Below are positions 46,098 to 56,438 of a stretch of DNA of 64,000 nt, piece by piece. The position numbers were made by a program, and so were the translations under genes. Under the pieces are notes generated by a model that ran no database searches, had not been told where the DNA came from, and saw only the letters and a list, made by a program, of their open reading frames with translations. How positions within the stretch are numbered: position 1 is the first letter of the stretch; the number at the start of each line of letters is the position of its first letter. The DNA is from GCA-003244245 sp050699715 (lineage in GTDB: Bacteria > Actinomycetota > Actinomycetes > Mycobacteriales > Pseudonocardiaceae): contig JBOHFR010000023.1 of the NCBI GenBank assembly GCA_050699715.1, positions 1 to 64,000 of the forward strand, given 5' to 3'.

Positions 46098-49000
46098 GTG
46101 CGGCTTCCATGATGGCCTCGTCGACGTCCCGGCCGTCCCGCCGCGCCGCCGCTTGGGCGGCCAGCACCCGCTTGAAGTCCTTGGGCATGACCTTGCCGAA
46201 CCGATCCACCGCCGCGTCCCAGTCAGCGAGCAGCGCATGGGCCACCGCGGAGCCGGTCTCGGCGTGATGCCGCGCCACCGCCTCAGCTAGGAACACCCGG
46301 TCCTCGTCATCCAGCGGATCCAGGTCGACCATCTCGGAATTGACTCGGGCCCGGCTAGCGGGCACAGCCAGGTCGAGCACATAGGCGATCCCGCCGGACA
46401 TCCCGGCCGCGAAATTGCGCCCGATCGGCCCGAGTACCACCACCCGGCCGCCGGTCATGTACTCGCAGCCGTGATCACCGATGCCTTCGACGACGGCCAG
46501 CGCGCCGGAGTTGCGCACGCAGAAGCGCTCCCCGACCACCCCACGCAGGAACATCTCCCCGGACGTCGCGCCGTAGAGGATCACGTTGCCGGCGATGATG
46601 TTGTGCTCCGCGACGAACTGCGCGTCGGGATGCGGGCGCACGGTGATCCGCCCGCCGGACAGGCCCTTGCCGACGTAGTCGTTGGCGTCGCCGACCAGCC
46701 GCAGGGTGATCCCGCGCGGCAGGAACGCCCCGAGAGACTGCCCGGCCGACCCGGTCAGCGTGATATCGATGCTGCCATCGGGCAGCCCCGCCCCACCCCA
46801 GCGGCGGGTCAGCTGGTAACCGAGCATGGTGCCCACCGTCCGGTTGACATTGCGCACCGGCAGGTCCAACCGCACCGGTTCGCCGCCGGCCAGCGCGCCC
46901 TCGCACAGTTGGATGAGGGTGTTGTCCAGCGCCGCATCCAGCCCGTGATCCTGCTCCCTGGTCCGGTGCCGGGGGGCCTCACGGTCCATATCGGACGGCA
47001 GATGGAGGATCGGCGACAGGTCCAGCCCAGCTGCCTTCCAGTGGTCGATCGCCGGTCGGGTGTCCAGCAGCTCAGTGCGCCCGATGGCCTCTTCCAGGGT
47101 GCGGAGACCGAACGCCGCCAGGTGCTCGCGCACCTCCTGAGCGATGAACTCGAAGAAGTTGACCACGTACTCGGCCTTGCCGGTGAACTTGGCGCGCAGC
47201 ACCGGGTTCTGGGTGGCCACACCCACCGGGCAGGTGTCCAGATGGCAGACCCGCATCATGATGCAACCCGAGACCACCAGGGCAGCGGTGGCGAAGCCGT
47301 ACTCCTCGGCGCCCAGCAGTGCGGCGATCATGACGTCGCGGCCGGTCTTGAGCTGGCCGTCGGCCTGCACGACGATCCGGTCCCGCAGCTTGTTGGCGAT
47401 CAGCGTCTGCTGGGTCTCGGCCAGGCCTAGCTCCCAGGGCGTGCCAGCATGCTTGATCGAGGACAGCGGCGAGGCCCCGGTGCCGCCGTCGTGACCGGAG
47501 ATGAGCACCACGTCGGAGTGTGCCTTGGCCACCCCGGCGGCCACCGTGCCGACCCCGACCTCACTCACCAGCTTGACGTGCACGCGGGCCTGCGGGTTGG
47601 CGTTCTTGAGGTCGTGAATCAGCTGCTTGATGTCCTCGATGGAGTAGATGTCGTGGTGCGGCGGCGGCGAGATCAGCCCCACCCCGGGAGTGGAGTACCG
47701 GGTCTTGGCGATCCACGGGTACACCTTGGTGCCGGGCAGCTGCCCGCCCTCGCCAGGCTTGGCCCCCTGCGAGATCTTGATCTGCAGATCGTCGGCGTTG
47801 ACGAGGTACTCACTGGTCACGCCGAACCGCGCGGACGCCACTTGCTTGATCGCCGAGCGGCGCAGGTCCCCGTTGGCGTCGGGGGTGTAGCGGTCGGCGT
47901 CCTCGCCGCCCTCACCGGTGTTGGACTTGCCGCCGAGCCGGTTCATCGCGATCGCCAGCACCTCGTGCATCTCCTTGGAGATGGATCCGTAGGACATGGC
48001 GCCGGTGGCGAACCGCTTGACGATCTCGCTGACCGGCTCCACCTCCTCGATCGGCACCGGCGGGCGCAGGCCCTGGCGGAAGGCGAACAGCCCGCGCAGG
48101 GTCATCAGCCGCCGCGACTGGTCGTCGACGAGCCGGGTATACTCCTTGAACACCTCGTAGCGGCCCGCTCTGGTGGAGTGCTGCAGCGTGAAGACCGTCT
48201 GAGGATTGAAGACGTGCGTCTCGCCCTCGCGGCGCCACTGGTAGTCGCCGCCGATCGCGAGCTCCCGGTGCGGGGCGTGCACCCCGTCGCGCGGGAAGGC
48301 TCGACGGTGCCACCTCGCGACCTCATCGGCTAGCGTGTCGAACCCGACCCCGCCGAGCCGGGAGGTGGTACCCGTGAAGCAGGAGTCGATGACCTCCGGT
48401 CCCAGCCCGATCGCCTCGAAGATCTGCGCGCCGGTGTAGGAGGCCACGGTGGACACGCCCATCTTGGACATCGTCTTGCGGACACCCTTACCCAGCGCCT
48501 TGATCAGGTTGCGGGTGGCGGTCTTGGCGTCGATACCGCCCAGCAGGCCCCGGTCGGCGAGATCCTCCACGGTGGCCATCGCCAGGTACGGATTTACCGC
48601 CGCCGCGCCGTAGCCGATCAGCAGCGCGACGTGGTGCACCTCGCGGGCGTCCGCCGCCTCGACGATCAGGCCGACCTGCGTGCGGGTCTTGCACCGCACC
48701 AGGTGATGGTGCACCGCGCCGGTGAGCAGCAGGGACGGGATCGGCGCGTGCTGGAAGTCAGCACCCCGGCCGGAGAGCACGATCAGCCGCGCGCCGGCCG
48801 CGACCGCGGCGGAGACCTCGGCGCGGATCTCGTCCAGCCGAGCGACCAGCGCCGCGCCACCGCCGTGCACCTGGTAGCAGCCCATGATGGTATAGGCCTG
48901 ATACTCCGGCCACTCGCCGTCATCGTTGACGTGCGCGATCTTGGCGAGCTCGTCGTTGTCCAGCACCGGGAACGGCAGCACGATCCGCCGGCAGGAGTCG

Positions 49001-50697
49001 GCGTCGGCCACCAGCAGGTTGGGCTGGGCGCCGAGCTGCGCGCGCAGCGAGGTCACCAGCTCTTCCCGGATCGCGTCCAGCGGTGGGTTGGTGACCTGGG
49101 CGAACAGCTGGGTGAAGTAGTCGAACAGCGGGCGGGAGTGCTGCGAGAACGGCGCCAGCGGAGCGTCATTGCCCATCGACCCGATGGGCTCCGCGCCGGT
49201 GATGGCCATCGGCGCCAGCAGCACCTCCAGCTCTTCCTGGGTGTAACCCATCGCCTGCTGGCGGCGTACCAGCGAGGCGTGGCTCGGCACCTCGCGCTCA
49301 CGCTCGGGCAGGTCCGCCAGCTGGGTCAGGCCCTGGGCCACCCAGTCGAGGTAGGGGTGCTCGGCGGCGAGCTGGCCCTTGATCTCGTCGTCGCCCACGA
49401 TCCGGCCGGCGGCGGTGTCGGCGAGGAACATCCGACCCGGCTCCAGGCGCCCTTTGCGCACCACCGTGGTGGGGTCGATGTCCAGCACCCCGACCTCGCT
49501 GGCCAGCACCACCAGGCCGTCCTCGGTGACCCAGTACCGGGCCGGGCGCAGGCCGTTGCGGTCCAGCACCGCGCCGATCACGGTGCCATCGGTGAACGCG
49601 ACCAGCGCGGGGCCGTCCCAGGGCTCCATGAGCGTGGAGTGGAACTCATAGAACGCCCGGCGAGCGGAGTCCATCTCGGTGTGGTTCTCCCAGGCCTCCG
49701 GGATCATCATCAGCACCGCGTGCGGCATGGAGCGCCCACCCAGGTGCAGCAGTTCGAGGACCTCATCGAAGGACGCGGAGTCGCTGGCTCCCGGGGTGAC
49801 GATCGGGTAGATCCGATCCAGGTCACCGGGAATGAGATCGGTGGCGAGCTGGCTTTCCCGCGCGTGCATCCAGTTCCGGTTGCCGCGCAGCGTGTTGATC
49901 TCGCCGTTGTGCGCCACGTAACGGTACGGGTGGGCCAGTGGCCAGGACGGGAAGGTGTTGGTGGAGAACCTGGAGTGCACCAGCGCCAGCGAACTGGTGA
50001 CCCGCTCGTCGGACAGATCGGGGTAAAAGCTCACCAGCTGTTCCTCGGTCAGCATCCCCTTGTAGACGATCGTGCGCCCGGACAGGCTCGGGAAGTAGAC
50101 GTCAGGGTCGCGCTCTGCGCGCTTGCGCACCCGGTACACCCGCTGCTCCAGGTCCAGCCCGGTCACTGGCCTGCCTGTTGCCCCTGTCTCGTTCGCCCCG
50201 GTCTCCTCGCCGGCGAGGAATAACTGTCGGAAGTGGGGCATCGCCGAGCGGGCTGTCGGGCCGACGCCCTCCGGGTCGACCGGCAGCTCCCGCCAGCCCA
50301 GCACCCGCATGCCCTCCTGCGCCGCGATGCCTTCGATGGCCGTCATCGCCGCGGCCGCCGCGGTGTCGTCCCTCGGTAGGAAGGCGGTACCGACCGCGTA
50401 CTGACCCGGCTCGGGGAGCTCGAAGTCGAGGATCTCTCGGAAGAAGCCGTCGGGCACCTGGAAGAGGATTCCGGCGCCGTCACCGGTGTCGGGTTCCCCG
50501 CCCCGGGCACCCCGGTGTTCGAGGTTGTGTAGCGCAGTGAGAGCATTGCGCACGATGCGGTGAGCGCGGTGCCCAGCAAGGTCAGCCACGAAGGCCACGC
50601 CGCAGGCGTCGTGCTCGTAGGCGGGGTCGTACAGGCCCTCCGCTGGACGTCCACAGCGTCTAGGGCTCGACCTTGCGAGCAGGGGGTTAGCGCTCAC
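46090..50697 (-). CDS. gltB: Glutamate synthase large subunit
   Basis: About 1535 aa. The start chosen is GTG 50697 because GGGAGG lies 5 bases upstream; GTG 50703 overlaps that RBS. The mature enzyme begins at the catalytic Cys in DPAYEHDACGVAFVADL (class II amidotransferase). Central and FMN-binding domains follow (GGKSNTGEGGEDADRY, SQGAKPGEGGQLPG, LISGHDGGTGASPLSSIKHAGTPWELGLAE), the 3Fe-4S cysteines CIMMRVCHLDTCPVG, and the glycine-rich GXGXG beta-helix (GNVILYGATSGEMFLRG). It is co-transcribed with gltD. Confidence 0.97.
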
Positions 50698-51300
50698 GAG
50701 CACCTCCCGTCGTCATCGATTGGGTTGATACACGCATCGGGAGGAAGAGCGCGTGCCGCCCTTACCCCCTCGCCGGGAGTCCAAGAGCGCCGCGTCGGCG
50801 TCTTGAGCTGGTTGCGTGCCATGGTACCCCCTGGGGGCTCCTACCTGTGGTGGTGCTCAGCGGGCACCCACCCGCCTCTATCCGCTCCAGTCGTGCCGCC
50901 ATGCAGCAGTCGCGCCTTACCGGCCTCCGGGGAGTCCACGATGGTGGATATCTTCGGACATGCGAACGACCGCTAGGCAGAACTCGAGCGCTACTCGCCA
51001 GAGCGCGATATCAATGAACGAGATGATCAATCCGAACAGGAGCGCGACGACGCCCTGCACGGTGCCTGCGATGAACGAGATGCGGATTGTAGGTCATTCG
51101 GCACTCCTTGAGTTGGCCGTCAGGCTTGCTCAGGCAGTACACTCGTTCGGCGTCGGTTGCGCAAGCGTCGGCCGATGGAGGCTGGATTCGAGCTGGCTTC
51201 GCCGGATCGAATCCCATCTCGGTGCGGTTGTGCACAGTGACGGCTGGGTAACAGGCAGTGGAAGGGGGACCTGGCGACCGCCGCCGGCAAGGCCAGCTCG
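50698..51300. other. Region upstream of gltB without an intact gene
   Basis: This 600-base stretch holds the gltB upstream region and, on the minus strand, a decayed DUF4282 fragment (listed separately). No RNA gene, repeat array or intact reading frame with recognisable sequence was seen. Confidence 0.5.
50917..51090 (-). pseudogene. DUF4282 membrane protein, C-terminal fragment
   Basis: The frame RISFIAGTVQGVVALLFGLIISFIDIALWRVALEFCLAVVRMSEDIHH shows the ending of DUF4282 proteins: a membrane segment, W-R-x-x-L-E, and R-x-x-E-D-I. A TGA directly precedes it and no start codon with an RBS is in frame, so the N-terminal half is missing. Confidence 0.6.
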
Positions 51301-52119
51301 TCAGGGCTTTCGCCCGACGCCGCCGAAGTTGAACACCTCAACCTGAGTGCCGAGTTCGATGGTTTCGGGGCGCCACAGCGAAGATGAGACCACGCCGGGC
51401 TCCAGCAGCTCAAGACCGTCGAAGAAACGAATCAACTCCTGGCGGCTGCGGGCCGTGATCAGGGGTGTGGCGCTCTCGTTCCACCGTCGTATAGCCTCAA
51501 GCATCACCTCGCGGCCCACTTCAGTCGTGGGGTCGCAAAGCACCAGGTAGCTGCCGGCGGGCAACGCCTCCAGTAGCTGGTTCACGATCGCGTGCGCCAC
51601 GTCGGTGTCCAGGATGTGTTCAACGATCCCGAGCAGCATCAGCGCGATTGGTCGGGTGAAATCCAGGGTGTGGGCGGCTTCGCGCAGAATCGTATCGGGG
51701 TCGCGCAGGTCGGCGTAGACGTAGTCGGTGGCGCCTTCAGGTGTGCTGTTGAGCAAGGCACGGGCGTGTGCCAGGATCAGGGGGTCATTGTCGACGTAGA
51801 CGATGCGGCACTCGGGTGCGGTCGCCTGGGCGACTTCGTGGGTGTTGTTGGCGCTGGGCAGCCCGGTGCCGATGTCAAGGAACTGGCGGATCCCCACATT
51901 GGCGACCAGGTGGCGGACGGTGCGGACCAGGAAACCCCGCTGGGCCCGCGCGGCGGCAACGATCTCCGGCAGGACGGCGCGAACCTGCTCGCCAACCTCG
52001 CGATCGGCCGGGTAATTGTCCTTGCCGCCCAGCCAGTAGTTCCAGACCCGAGCCGTGTGCGCCTTGGTGACGTCGATATCCGGAAACTGTTCCCTGCTGG
52101 GTGGAGGTGAGCGGTGCAT
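51301..52119 (-). CDS. SAM-dependent methyltransferase, DUF574/SAV2177 type
   Basis: About 272 aa from ATG 52119 (GGAGAGAGG upstream). Signatures: DIDVTKAHTARVWNYWLGGKDNYPADREVGEQV, the SAM motif FLDIGTGLPSANNTHEVAQ, RIVYVDNDPLILAHARALL and RPIALMLLGIVEHI. These proteins are numerous in Streptomyces and Pseudonocardiales, usually near XRE/DUF397 genes; the substrates are unknown. It is divergent from the Nudix gene. Confidence 0.92.
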   Translation of the reverse strand: MHRSPPPSREQFPDIDVTKAHTARVWNYWLGGKDNYPADREVGEQVRAVLPEIVAAARAQRGFLVRTVRHLVANVGIRQFLDIGTGLPSANNTHEVAQATAPECRIVYVDNDPLILAHARALLNSTPEGATDYVYADLRDPDTILREAAHTLDFTRPIALMLLGIVEHILDTDVAHAIVNQLLEALPAGSYLVLCDPTTEVGREVMLEAIRRWNESATPLITARSRQELIRFFDGLELLEPGVVSSSLWRPETIELGTQVEVFNFGGVGRKP

Positions 52120-52244
52120 CACGAGCGTGCCTCTCTCCGACCTGGGGTCATCCATACTAGGCTGTCGCCAGGCTGGGCGCTTGCCAGCATGGCCAAGCCG
52201 GCGGGGGAGCGTGCGTGGTTTGTTGCCGGTCTGGGAGGTCCCGG

Positions 52245-52892
52245 ATGAGCTCACCCTTGGAAGGCTCGGAAGGCGAGGAGATCCGCACTGCGCTGAGGTG
52301 CTTGCGTCGGCGTGGTGCCAGGCGGTGGGGGTCCAAGCGGGTCGCGATGGCCGTCACGGTCGTCACCGGCGCCGATGGTCCCGCAGTGCTGCTCACTCGG
52401 CGTGCCGACTCGGTGCGCAATGCGCAGTTCGCGCTGCCGGGCGGGCGGACTGACCGCTGGGAGTCAGCATCCGACGCGGCCCGCCGCCAGCTGGCCGAGG
52501 AGCTCGGGATGCGACCGCCACCACAAGCGGTGCTGGGATTGCTCGACGACTACGTCACCCACACCAGACTTGTGATCACACCAGTGGTGCTCTGGGCCGG
52601 TGAGCACCCGCAACCCCGTCGGCCTCACCTGGCTGTTCCCGAACAGGCTTCCCCGCAGGCGCATACCGTCGAAGTCGCCGAAATCATCGCCGTCCCGTTC
52701 ACCGACCTCGACGTCGAGCCGGTGTTCGTGGCGAGCTCGCAGTCCGGTCACCCGGTGATCCGCCTGCCGCTGCGCGGGGGGTGGTTGCACGCCCCCACGG
52801 CCGTGGTGCTGCACCAGTTTCGCGAGGTGGTCCTGCATCACCGGCGCACCCGCGTCGCGCACCTCCAGCAGCCGGTGTACCCCCGGCGCTGA
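52245..52892 (+). CDS. Nudix hydrolase family protein
   Basis: 215 aa from ATG 52245. The Nudix box is GGRTDRWESASDAARRQLAEELG, fitting G-x5-E-x7-R-x-U-x-E-E-x-G except that the usual Glu of the RE pair is Gln (RQLAEE). The remaining Glu pair is kept. The extended C-terminal part (DDYVTHTRLVITPVVLW, VAEIIAVPFTDL) is like CoA/ADP-ribose pyrophosphatase-type members. Loss of one metal ligand may lower or change activity. Confidence 0.85.
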   Translation: MSSPLEGSEGEEIRTALRCLRRRGARRWGSKRVAMAVTVVTGADGPAVLLTRRADSVRNAQFALPGGRTDRWESASDAARRQLAEELGMRPPPQAVLGLLDDYVTHTRLVITPVVLWAGEHPQPRRPHLAVPEQASPQAHTVEVAEIIAVPFTDLDVEPVFVASSQSGHPVIRLPLRGGWLHAPTAVVLHQFREVVLHHRRTRVAHLQQPVYPRR

Positions 52893-52913
52893 GCAGGTGT
52901 CCCGCGCCCGCAT

Positions 52914-53267
52914 TCAGCTCGGATTGATCATTGTTGCTGGATAGTGCCAGCTTGTGCCGGTGCCTCGGTACTGCTCAACGGGGACGGGCTGAACACCTTC
53001 GCGCAGGTGATCGCGGCACAGGATGCCGTGGAGGTGATCGACCTCGTGGGCGACGCCGAGCGCTTTCATGATGGCACCGGGCTTGAGTGAGTCCGAGGGT
53101 GCTGCGGTGAACTGATTGCGGAAGTGCATGTGGATCGCGGTCTGGAATGGCATCGACTCGGCACGGTCGTCGCCGTGCCAGGCGTGGAGGTTGATCTCGT
53201 CCCAGATCAGCGGGTTGTCACGGTAAAGCTCATTGGAGCGCGCAGGGTCGCCGGGATAGCGGTCCAC
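52914..53267 (-). CDS. Peptide deformylase-like protein with an unrelated N-terminal part
   Basis: 117 aa from GTG 53267. The C-terminal part ALGVAHEVDHLHGILCRDHLREGVQPVPVEQYRGTGTSWHYP has the HExxH motif and the ending of the PDF subtype that closes in PIPV-x-x-YRGTG. The deformylase motifs GxGLAAxQ and EGCLS are absent; the preceding YRDNPLIWDEINLHAWHGDDRAESMPFQTAIHMHFRNQF does not look like a deformylase. It is most likely a fusion remnant and probably inactive as a deformylase. Confidence 0.55.
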   Translation of the reverse strand: MDRYPGDPARSNELYRDNPLIWDEINLHAWHGDDRAESMPFQTAIHMHFRNQFTAAPSDSLKPGAIMKALGVAHEVDHLHGILCRDHLREGVQPVPVEQYRGTGTSWHYPATMINPS

Positions 53268-53349
53268 GGAGATCCGGATCAGACCTGGACCCCGACCGGC
53301 CGCGCTGACCCCGCTTGCTGCGGTGCGCCTCCAGTCGGCTCAGCACTGC

Positions 53350-53465
53350 CGCGAGATACCTGAGGTCAAGCATGTCGGGCTGTTTAGCTCGCTTCGGCGG
53401 CGGCGTATCGCCCAGCGCAACGGCTTCGACGACGTGCTGTTCACGAATGCCGACGCCACCAACGC
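53350..53465 (+). pseudogene. Class IV aminotransferase-like fragment
   Basis: The frame EVKHVGLFSSLRRRRIAQRNGFDDVLFTNADA matches the VKHxGLF...RRxAxxxGxDDxLF segment of PabC/branched-chain-type aminotransferases. No start, lysine site or C-terminal half is present. In another frame the following bases encode QRIEWLAEHPVIDLLRKQYADIPLELL, apparently the end of a different protein. Confidence 0.55.
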
Positions 53466-53641
53466 CGTAGCCGGCATCCGTCCTATCAGTGCCATCAACG
53501 GATCGAGTGGTTGGCCGAGCATCCCGTTATCGACCTCCTGCGCAAGCAGTACGCTGACATTCCCCTCGAGCTGTTGTAAAGAGAACCGCTCCTGCCAACC
53601 CACCCGATACGCTTACCTGCGGGAATGATCGGGGCGCCCGG

Positions 53642-53959
53642 ATGGTTGTGCTGAAGGTGAAGGGTGATCGCACCGAGATTGTCATCGACGCTGGCAGCAC
53701 CATTCGGATCTACGAGATCGAGGCCACCCGCAATGGTCGGCGGGTGGAGATCACCCACGGTCGCGGCATTGTGGAGGTCACCGAGGTCACCCGTGGTGGC
53801 ACGCCGGTGCGCACCGCTCGGTTCATGGCCTCCCGCGTCCTTGCTCTGGTGGAGCACCCCGCTGCCCGACGAGCGACGCGAGAGGGCAAGCCGACTGGCC
53901 AGGTCGTTCCCCGACCTCGGGCAGGTAACAGCCCGATTGTCCGTCAGCCCGCCAAATAA
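53642..53959 (+). CDS. Hypothetical protein
   Basis: 105 aa, ATG start. It begins with a beta-rich part (VVLKVKGDRTEIVIDAGSTIRIYEIEATRNGRRVEITHGRGIVEVTEVTRGGTPVRTARFMASRVLALVEHP) and ends in a basic, Pro-rich tail. No family is recognised. It converges on a decayed gene on the minus strand, and the tail overlaps that remnant. Confidence 0.45.
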   Translation: MVVLKVKGDRTEIVIDAGSTIRIYEIEATRNGRRVEITHGRGIVEVTEVTRGGTPVRTARFMASRVLALVEHPAARRATREGKPTGQVVPRPRAGNSPIVRQPAK

Positions 53960-54130
53960 CCGGCTCTCCGCCAGCCTCGCTCAGCGCGCGGCGCAGCGAA
54001 TCGAAGGTGTCGCTGTTCTCGACCACCAGGAGGACATCCCCAGAACCCACTGTCGAGAGCCTTCTCCTCGCCCAGCAGTTCCAGCGAGCGTTCCCGCAGT
54101 GTCGCGGTCCACGACATGTCGGGATGCCAG
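53830..54130 (-). pseudogene. Possible JetD/DUF2220-like remnant, frameshifted and deleted
   Basis: Two minus-strand pieces in different frames, WTATLRERSLELLGEEKALD and DVLLVVENSDTFDSLRRALSEAGGEPVIWRADG, resemble the RSLxLFGxEKxLD and vLVVENxxTFxSL segments of DUF2220/JetD-like (Wadjet-associated) proteins. They are adjacent because the intervening few hundred residues appear deleted. The assignment rests on two short motifs. Confidence 0.35.
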
Positions 54131-54304
54131 ACCGGACCTCGGGTGGGACTGCGGGATGGATCCATGGTGGGGATCGTGATGAAACGCGGCAGCGGTGGGC
54201 GCTGGGTAACGGACCACATTGCGCAGTTGGGGGCCGCGTCGTCTGGCGGATCTAGCCAAGTGGCGACAGCATGCCGCGAATACGGGACGGGCGTGCCGCA
54301 GTGG

Positions 54305-54492
54305 TCAGTGGGTGACGGTGGTGAGGAACGTCCGCCAGGCCGAGGTGGGGACGGCCAGGGCGGGGCCGTCGGGGTCCTTGGAGTCGCGCACCAGGACGCG
54401 ATGTGGCGCGGGGGCGACGTCCACGCAGCCACCGCTCTCGGCGCTGTAGCCGCTCTTGTGCAGGCGGTGCCGTGCGGCTCAGGCGCGCTCAT
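54305..54492 (-). pseudogene. DUF397 protein gene with frameshift, partner of the XRE gene
   Basis: ATG 54492 begins MSAPEPHGTA, the normal DUF397 start. Then one base is missing (TGCACAAG where TGGCACAAG is expected), and the correct frame continues HKSGYSAESGGCVDVAPAPHRVLVRDSKDPDGPALAVPTSAWRTFLTTVTH-stop. The start overlaps the XRE gene's stop, the usual arrangement of these pairs. Confidence 0.8.
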
Positions 54493-55357
54493 CGTGATCC
54501 TCTCGATCCGCGTACAGCTCGGTTGCCAGGGTGGCAATCAGCTCTCTGGATTCTTCCTCGCCCAGCGCGGTCGCCGCCAGCGCCGCCAGGATGCTCCGGT
54601 AGGTGGCGATCTCCTCCGGAAGCTCCAGGAACAGGCTCGCCATCGTGCTCTCCAGGTAGGCCACCGGCCGGAACTCGGCGAACTCCAGGAACGTGAACGC
54701 CCCGGCCATGGCCGCGTGCGCGCCCAGCGACGCCGGGACCACCCGCAGGGTGAGGTAGGAGCGCACCGACATCTGCAGCAAGTGGTGCAGCTGGTCGGAC
54801 ATCGCCGTTGGGCCACCCACCGGGGTGCGCAGCACGAACTCGTGGATGAAGAAGGTGAACCGGGCTGGCCGCTCCTGGCTGAACAGGACCCTGCGGGCCA
54901 GCCTGGCGGTCACCCGGTCCTCGACCTTCCCGGCCGGTACGTTTCCGGACCGGCTGATCAGCGCGCGGGCGTAGTCTGCGGTCTGCAGCAGGCCGGGCAC
55001 CACTATCGCCTCGAAGTTACTGATCGCCACGGCCTTGTTCTCGAGGTCGATCAAGGTGGCGAGCACCTGCTTGGGTGGCCGGTCGCTGTGCTGCTGGAGC
55101 CAGCCCGGGGTGTGCTGCGCCCGGCATAGCGTGAGCAGCTGGTCTCGCTCCGGGACCTTGACCCGGCACACCCCCAGGAACGCGGCGACGTCCACCTCGC
55201 TACCGCCGCGCTTGCCCGACAGCAACCGCGACACCCGGCTCGGTGAGCAACCGAGCAGGTACGCGGCCTGCTGGCCGGTCAGCCCGGCCTGCTCCAGCAC
55301 CCGGCTCAGCCCCTCACCCAGCTCCCGGCTCCGCACCGTCGGCTCACGATCTCGCAT
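54479..55357 (-). CDS. XRE-family regulator with DUF5753 domain
   Basis: 292 aa from ATG 55357 (GGGGAGG 6 bases upstream). The HTH is LGEGLSRVLEQAGLTGQQAAYLLGCSPSRVSRLLSGKRGGSEVDVAAFL. The DUF5753 part runs through FEAIVVPGLLQTADYARALI, RQ-like ARLARRVLF, FFIHEFVLRTPVGGPTAMSDQLHHLLQM and FTFLEF. Such regulators act with an adjacent DUF397 protein in actinomycete development and antibiotic control (WhiJ/AbaA-type pairs). The partner here is frameshifted. Confidence 0.92.
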   Translation of the reverse strand: MRDREPTVRSRELGEGLSRVLEQAGLTGQQAAYLLGCSPSRVSRLLSGKRGGSEVDVAAFLGVCRVKVPERDQLLTLCRAQHTPGWLQQHSDRPPKQVLATLIDLENKAVAISNFEAIVVPGLLQTADYARALISRSGNVPAGKVEDRVTARLARRVLFSQERPARFTFFIHEFVLRTPVGGPTAMSDQLHHLLQMSVRSYLTLRVVPASLGAHAAMAGAFTFLEFAEFRPVAYLESTMASLFLELPEEIATYRSILAALAATALGEEESRELIATLATELYADREDHDERA

Positions 55358-55576
55358 GACGACCTCCCCTAGCGAACCCGCACACCCCGTACCCGGCGCG
55401 GGATCACCCCGAATGGCCCAATGGGTTCTTCGTTGGAGGATATTGCGTGTCCCGAGGCCAATCTGACCATCCGGGTCCTCGGCGCGTCCGCTCACCGTGC
55501 GCGCTGAGGACAGCCATGGCTGCGCCCGTTGCGACCACTTCAGCCGGCTGTAACGCCGGAGCACGATTGGACCATG

Positions 55577-55597
55577 CTGTAGCGCAACGCGCTACAG
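55577..55597. promoter_or_regulatory. Palindromic operator-like site upstream of the RHH gene
   Basis: Perfect 9-bp inverted repeat CTGTAGCGC / GCGCTACAG around AAC, 50 bases before the ribbon-helix-helix-like gene. Position and symmetry fit an autoregulatory antitoxin operator. Confidence 0.55.
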
Positions 55598-55646
55598 TGG
55601 AGGTATGATTAGGTGGGCTGTTGTGGGCCGATGAGGAGGCCCACTG

Positions 55647-55976
55647 ATGACCAACACCACCGATGAGGCTTGGGCCGCACGCCGAGCCCGGCACGAAGCG
55701 ATCCTTGCCGAGGTCGCTCAGGAAGAGGCCGAGGCCGCCGAGACCGACATCGCCGAGAAGGCCAGCACCCTGGACATGCCGTTGCACTTGCGCATCGATA
55801 GGGAACTGGACGCTCAGCTGCGCCGACGGGCCGCCGCTGAGCACATCCCCACCTCTGCGCTGGTCCGACGCCTGCTCCGGCAGGCCGTCCAGGAGCATCA
55901 CCCCGGCGGGCTCACTATGGCCGAGGTCGAGGACGTTGCCCGCCGCGTCGTCCGGGAAGAACTTCACGGCCGCTGA
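55647..55976 (+). CDS. Ribbon-helix-helix (CopG-like) protein
   Basis: 109 aa. A charged N-terminal helix (EAILAEVAQEEAEAAETDIAEKAS) precedes an RHH-like core LDMPLHLRIDRELDAQLRRRAAAEHIPTSALVRRLLRQAV, and a short helical tail follows. Such proteins usually serve as antitoxins; no toxin gene is adjacent on the same strand, and the neighbouring PIN gene is convergent and has its own antitoxin. GAGGAGG lies upstream of the ATG. Confidence 0.75.
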   Translation: MTNTTDEAWAARRARHEAILAEVAQEEAEAAETDIAEKASTLDMPLHLRIDRELDAQLRRRAAAEHIPTSALVRRLLRQAVQEHHPGGLTMAEVEDVARRVVREELHGR

Positions 55977-56036
55977 CCCAGCCAACGCCGGCGCCGGTGA
56001 CCAGCCTCGTTACTGTCTTTCACTCCGCCGAGGCGG

Positions 56037-56438
56037 TCAGTTGATCAGCATCACCCGGCAGGACAGGCCGGGAGTTTTGCTGAGTCTGACGTCGGCGGTC
56101 AGCAGCGGTATGTCCAACACCGTGGCCAGCGCGACGTAGAGCGCGTCGTAGAAGGTGATCGTGTGTCGCAGCTCCCATGCTCGCGCTGCTAACCGTCCCG
56201 TGTGCGGGTAGCGGTAGTCGATCATCTCTGGCAGTGCGCGCAGCGCGGTGCTGGCCGTTTGTTCGCTGATCTCTCCGGCACGTTCACCGCGGCGCAGGAC
56301 GTGACCCACCTCGGCGTCGAGCAGATGCGGAGCATGGCAGGTGGCCTCGGCAATCAGCTTGTGCGCCGCGATGCCGACCGCGTCCTTGCGGCCCAGCGCA
56401 CTCACCGCAGCCGCGGCGTCGACCACATACTCAGGCAT
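56037..56438 (-). CDS. VapC-type PIN-domain toxin
   Basis: 133 aa. The PIN RNase acidic residues are visible: D7 in YVVDAAAAV, D-A-E in LLDAEVGHVL, and D in TFYDALYVALATVLDIPLLTAD. It overlaps the antitoxin gene by 8 bp. It is expected to cleave a structured RNA such as a tRNA when free of antitoxin. Confidence 0.9.
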   Translation of the reverse strand: MPEYVVDAAAAVSALGRKDAVGIAAHKLIAEATCHAPHLLDAEVGHVLRRGERAGEISEQTASTALRALPEMIDYRYPHTGRLAARAWELRHTITFYDALYVALATVLDIPLLTADVRLSKTPGLSCRVMLIN

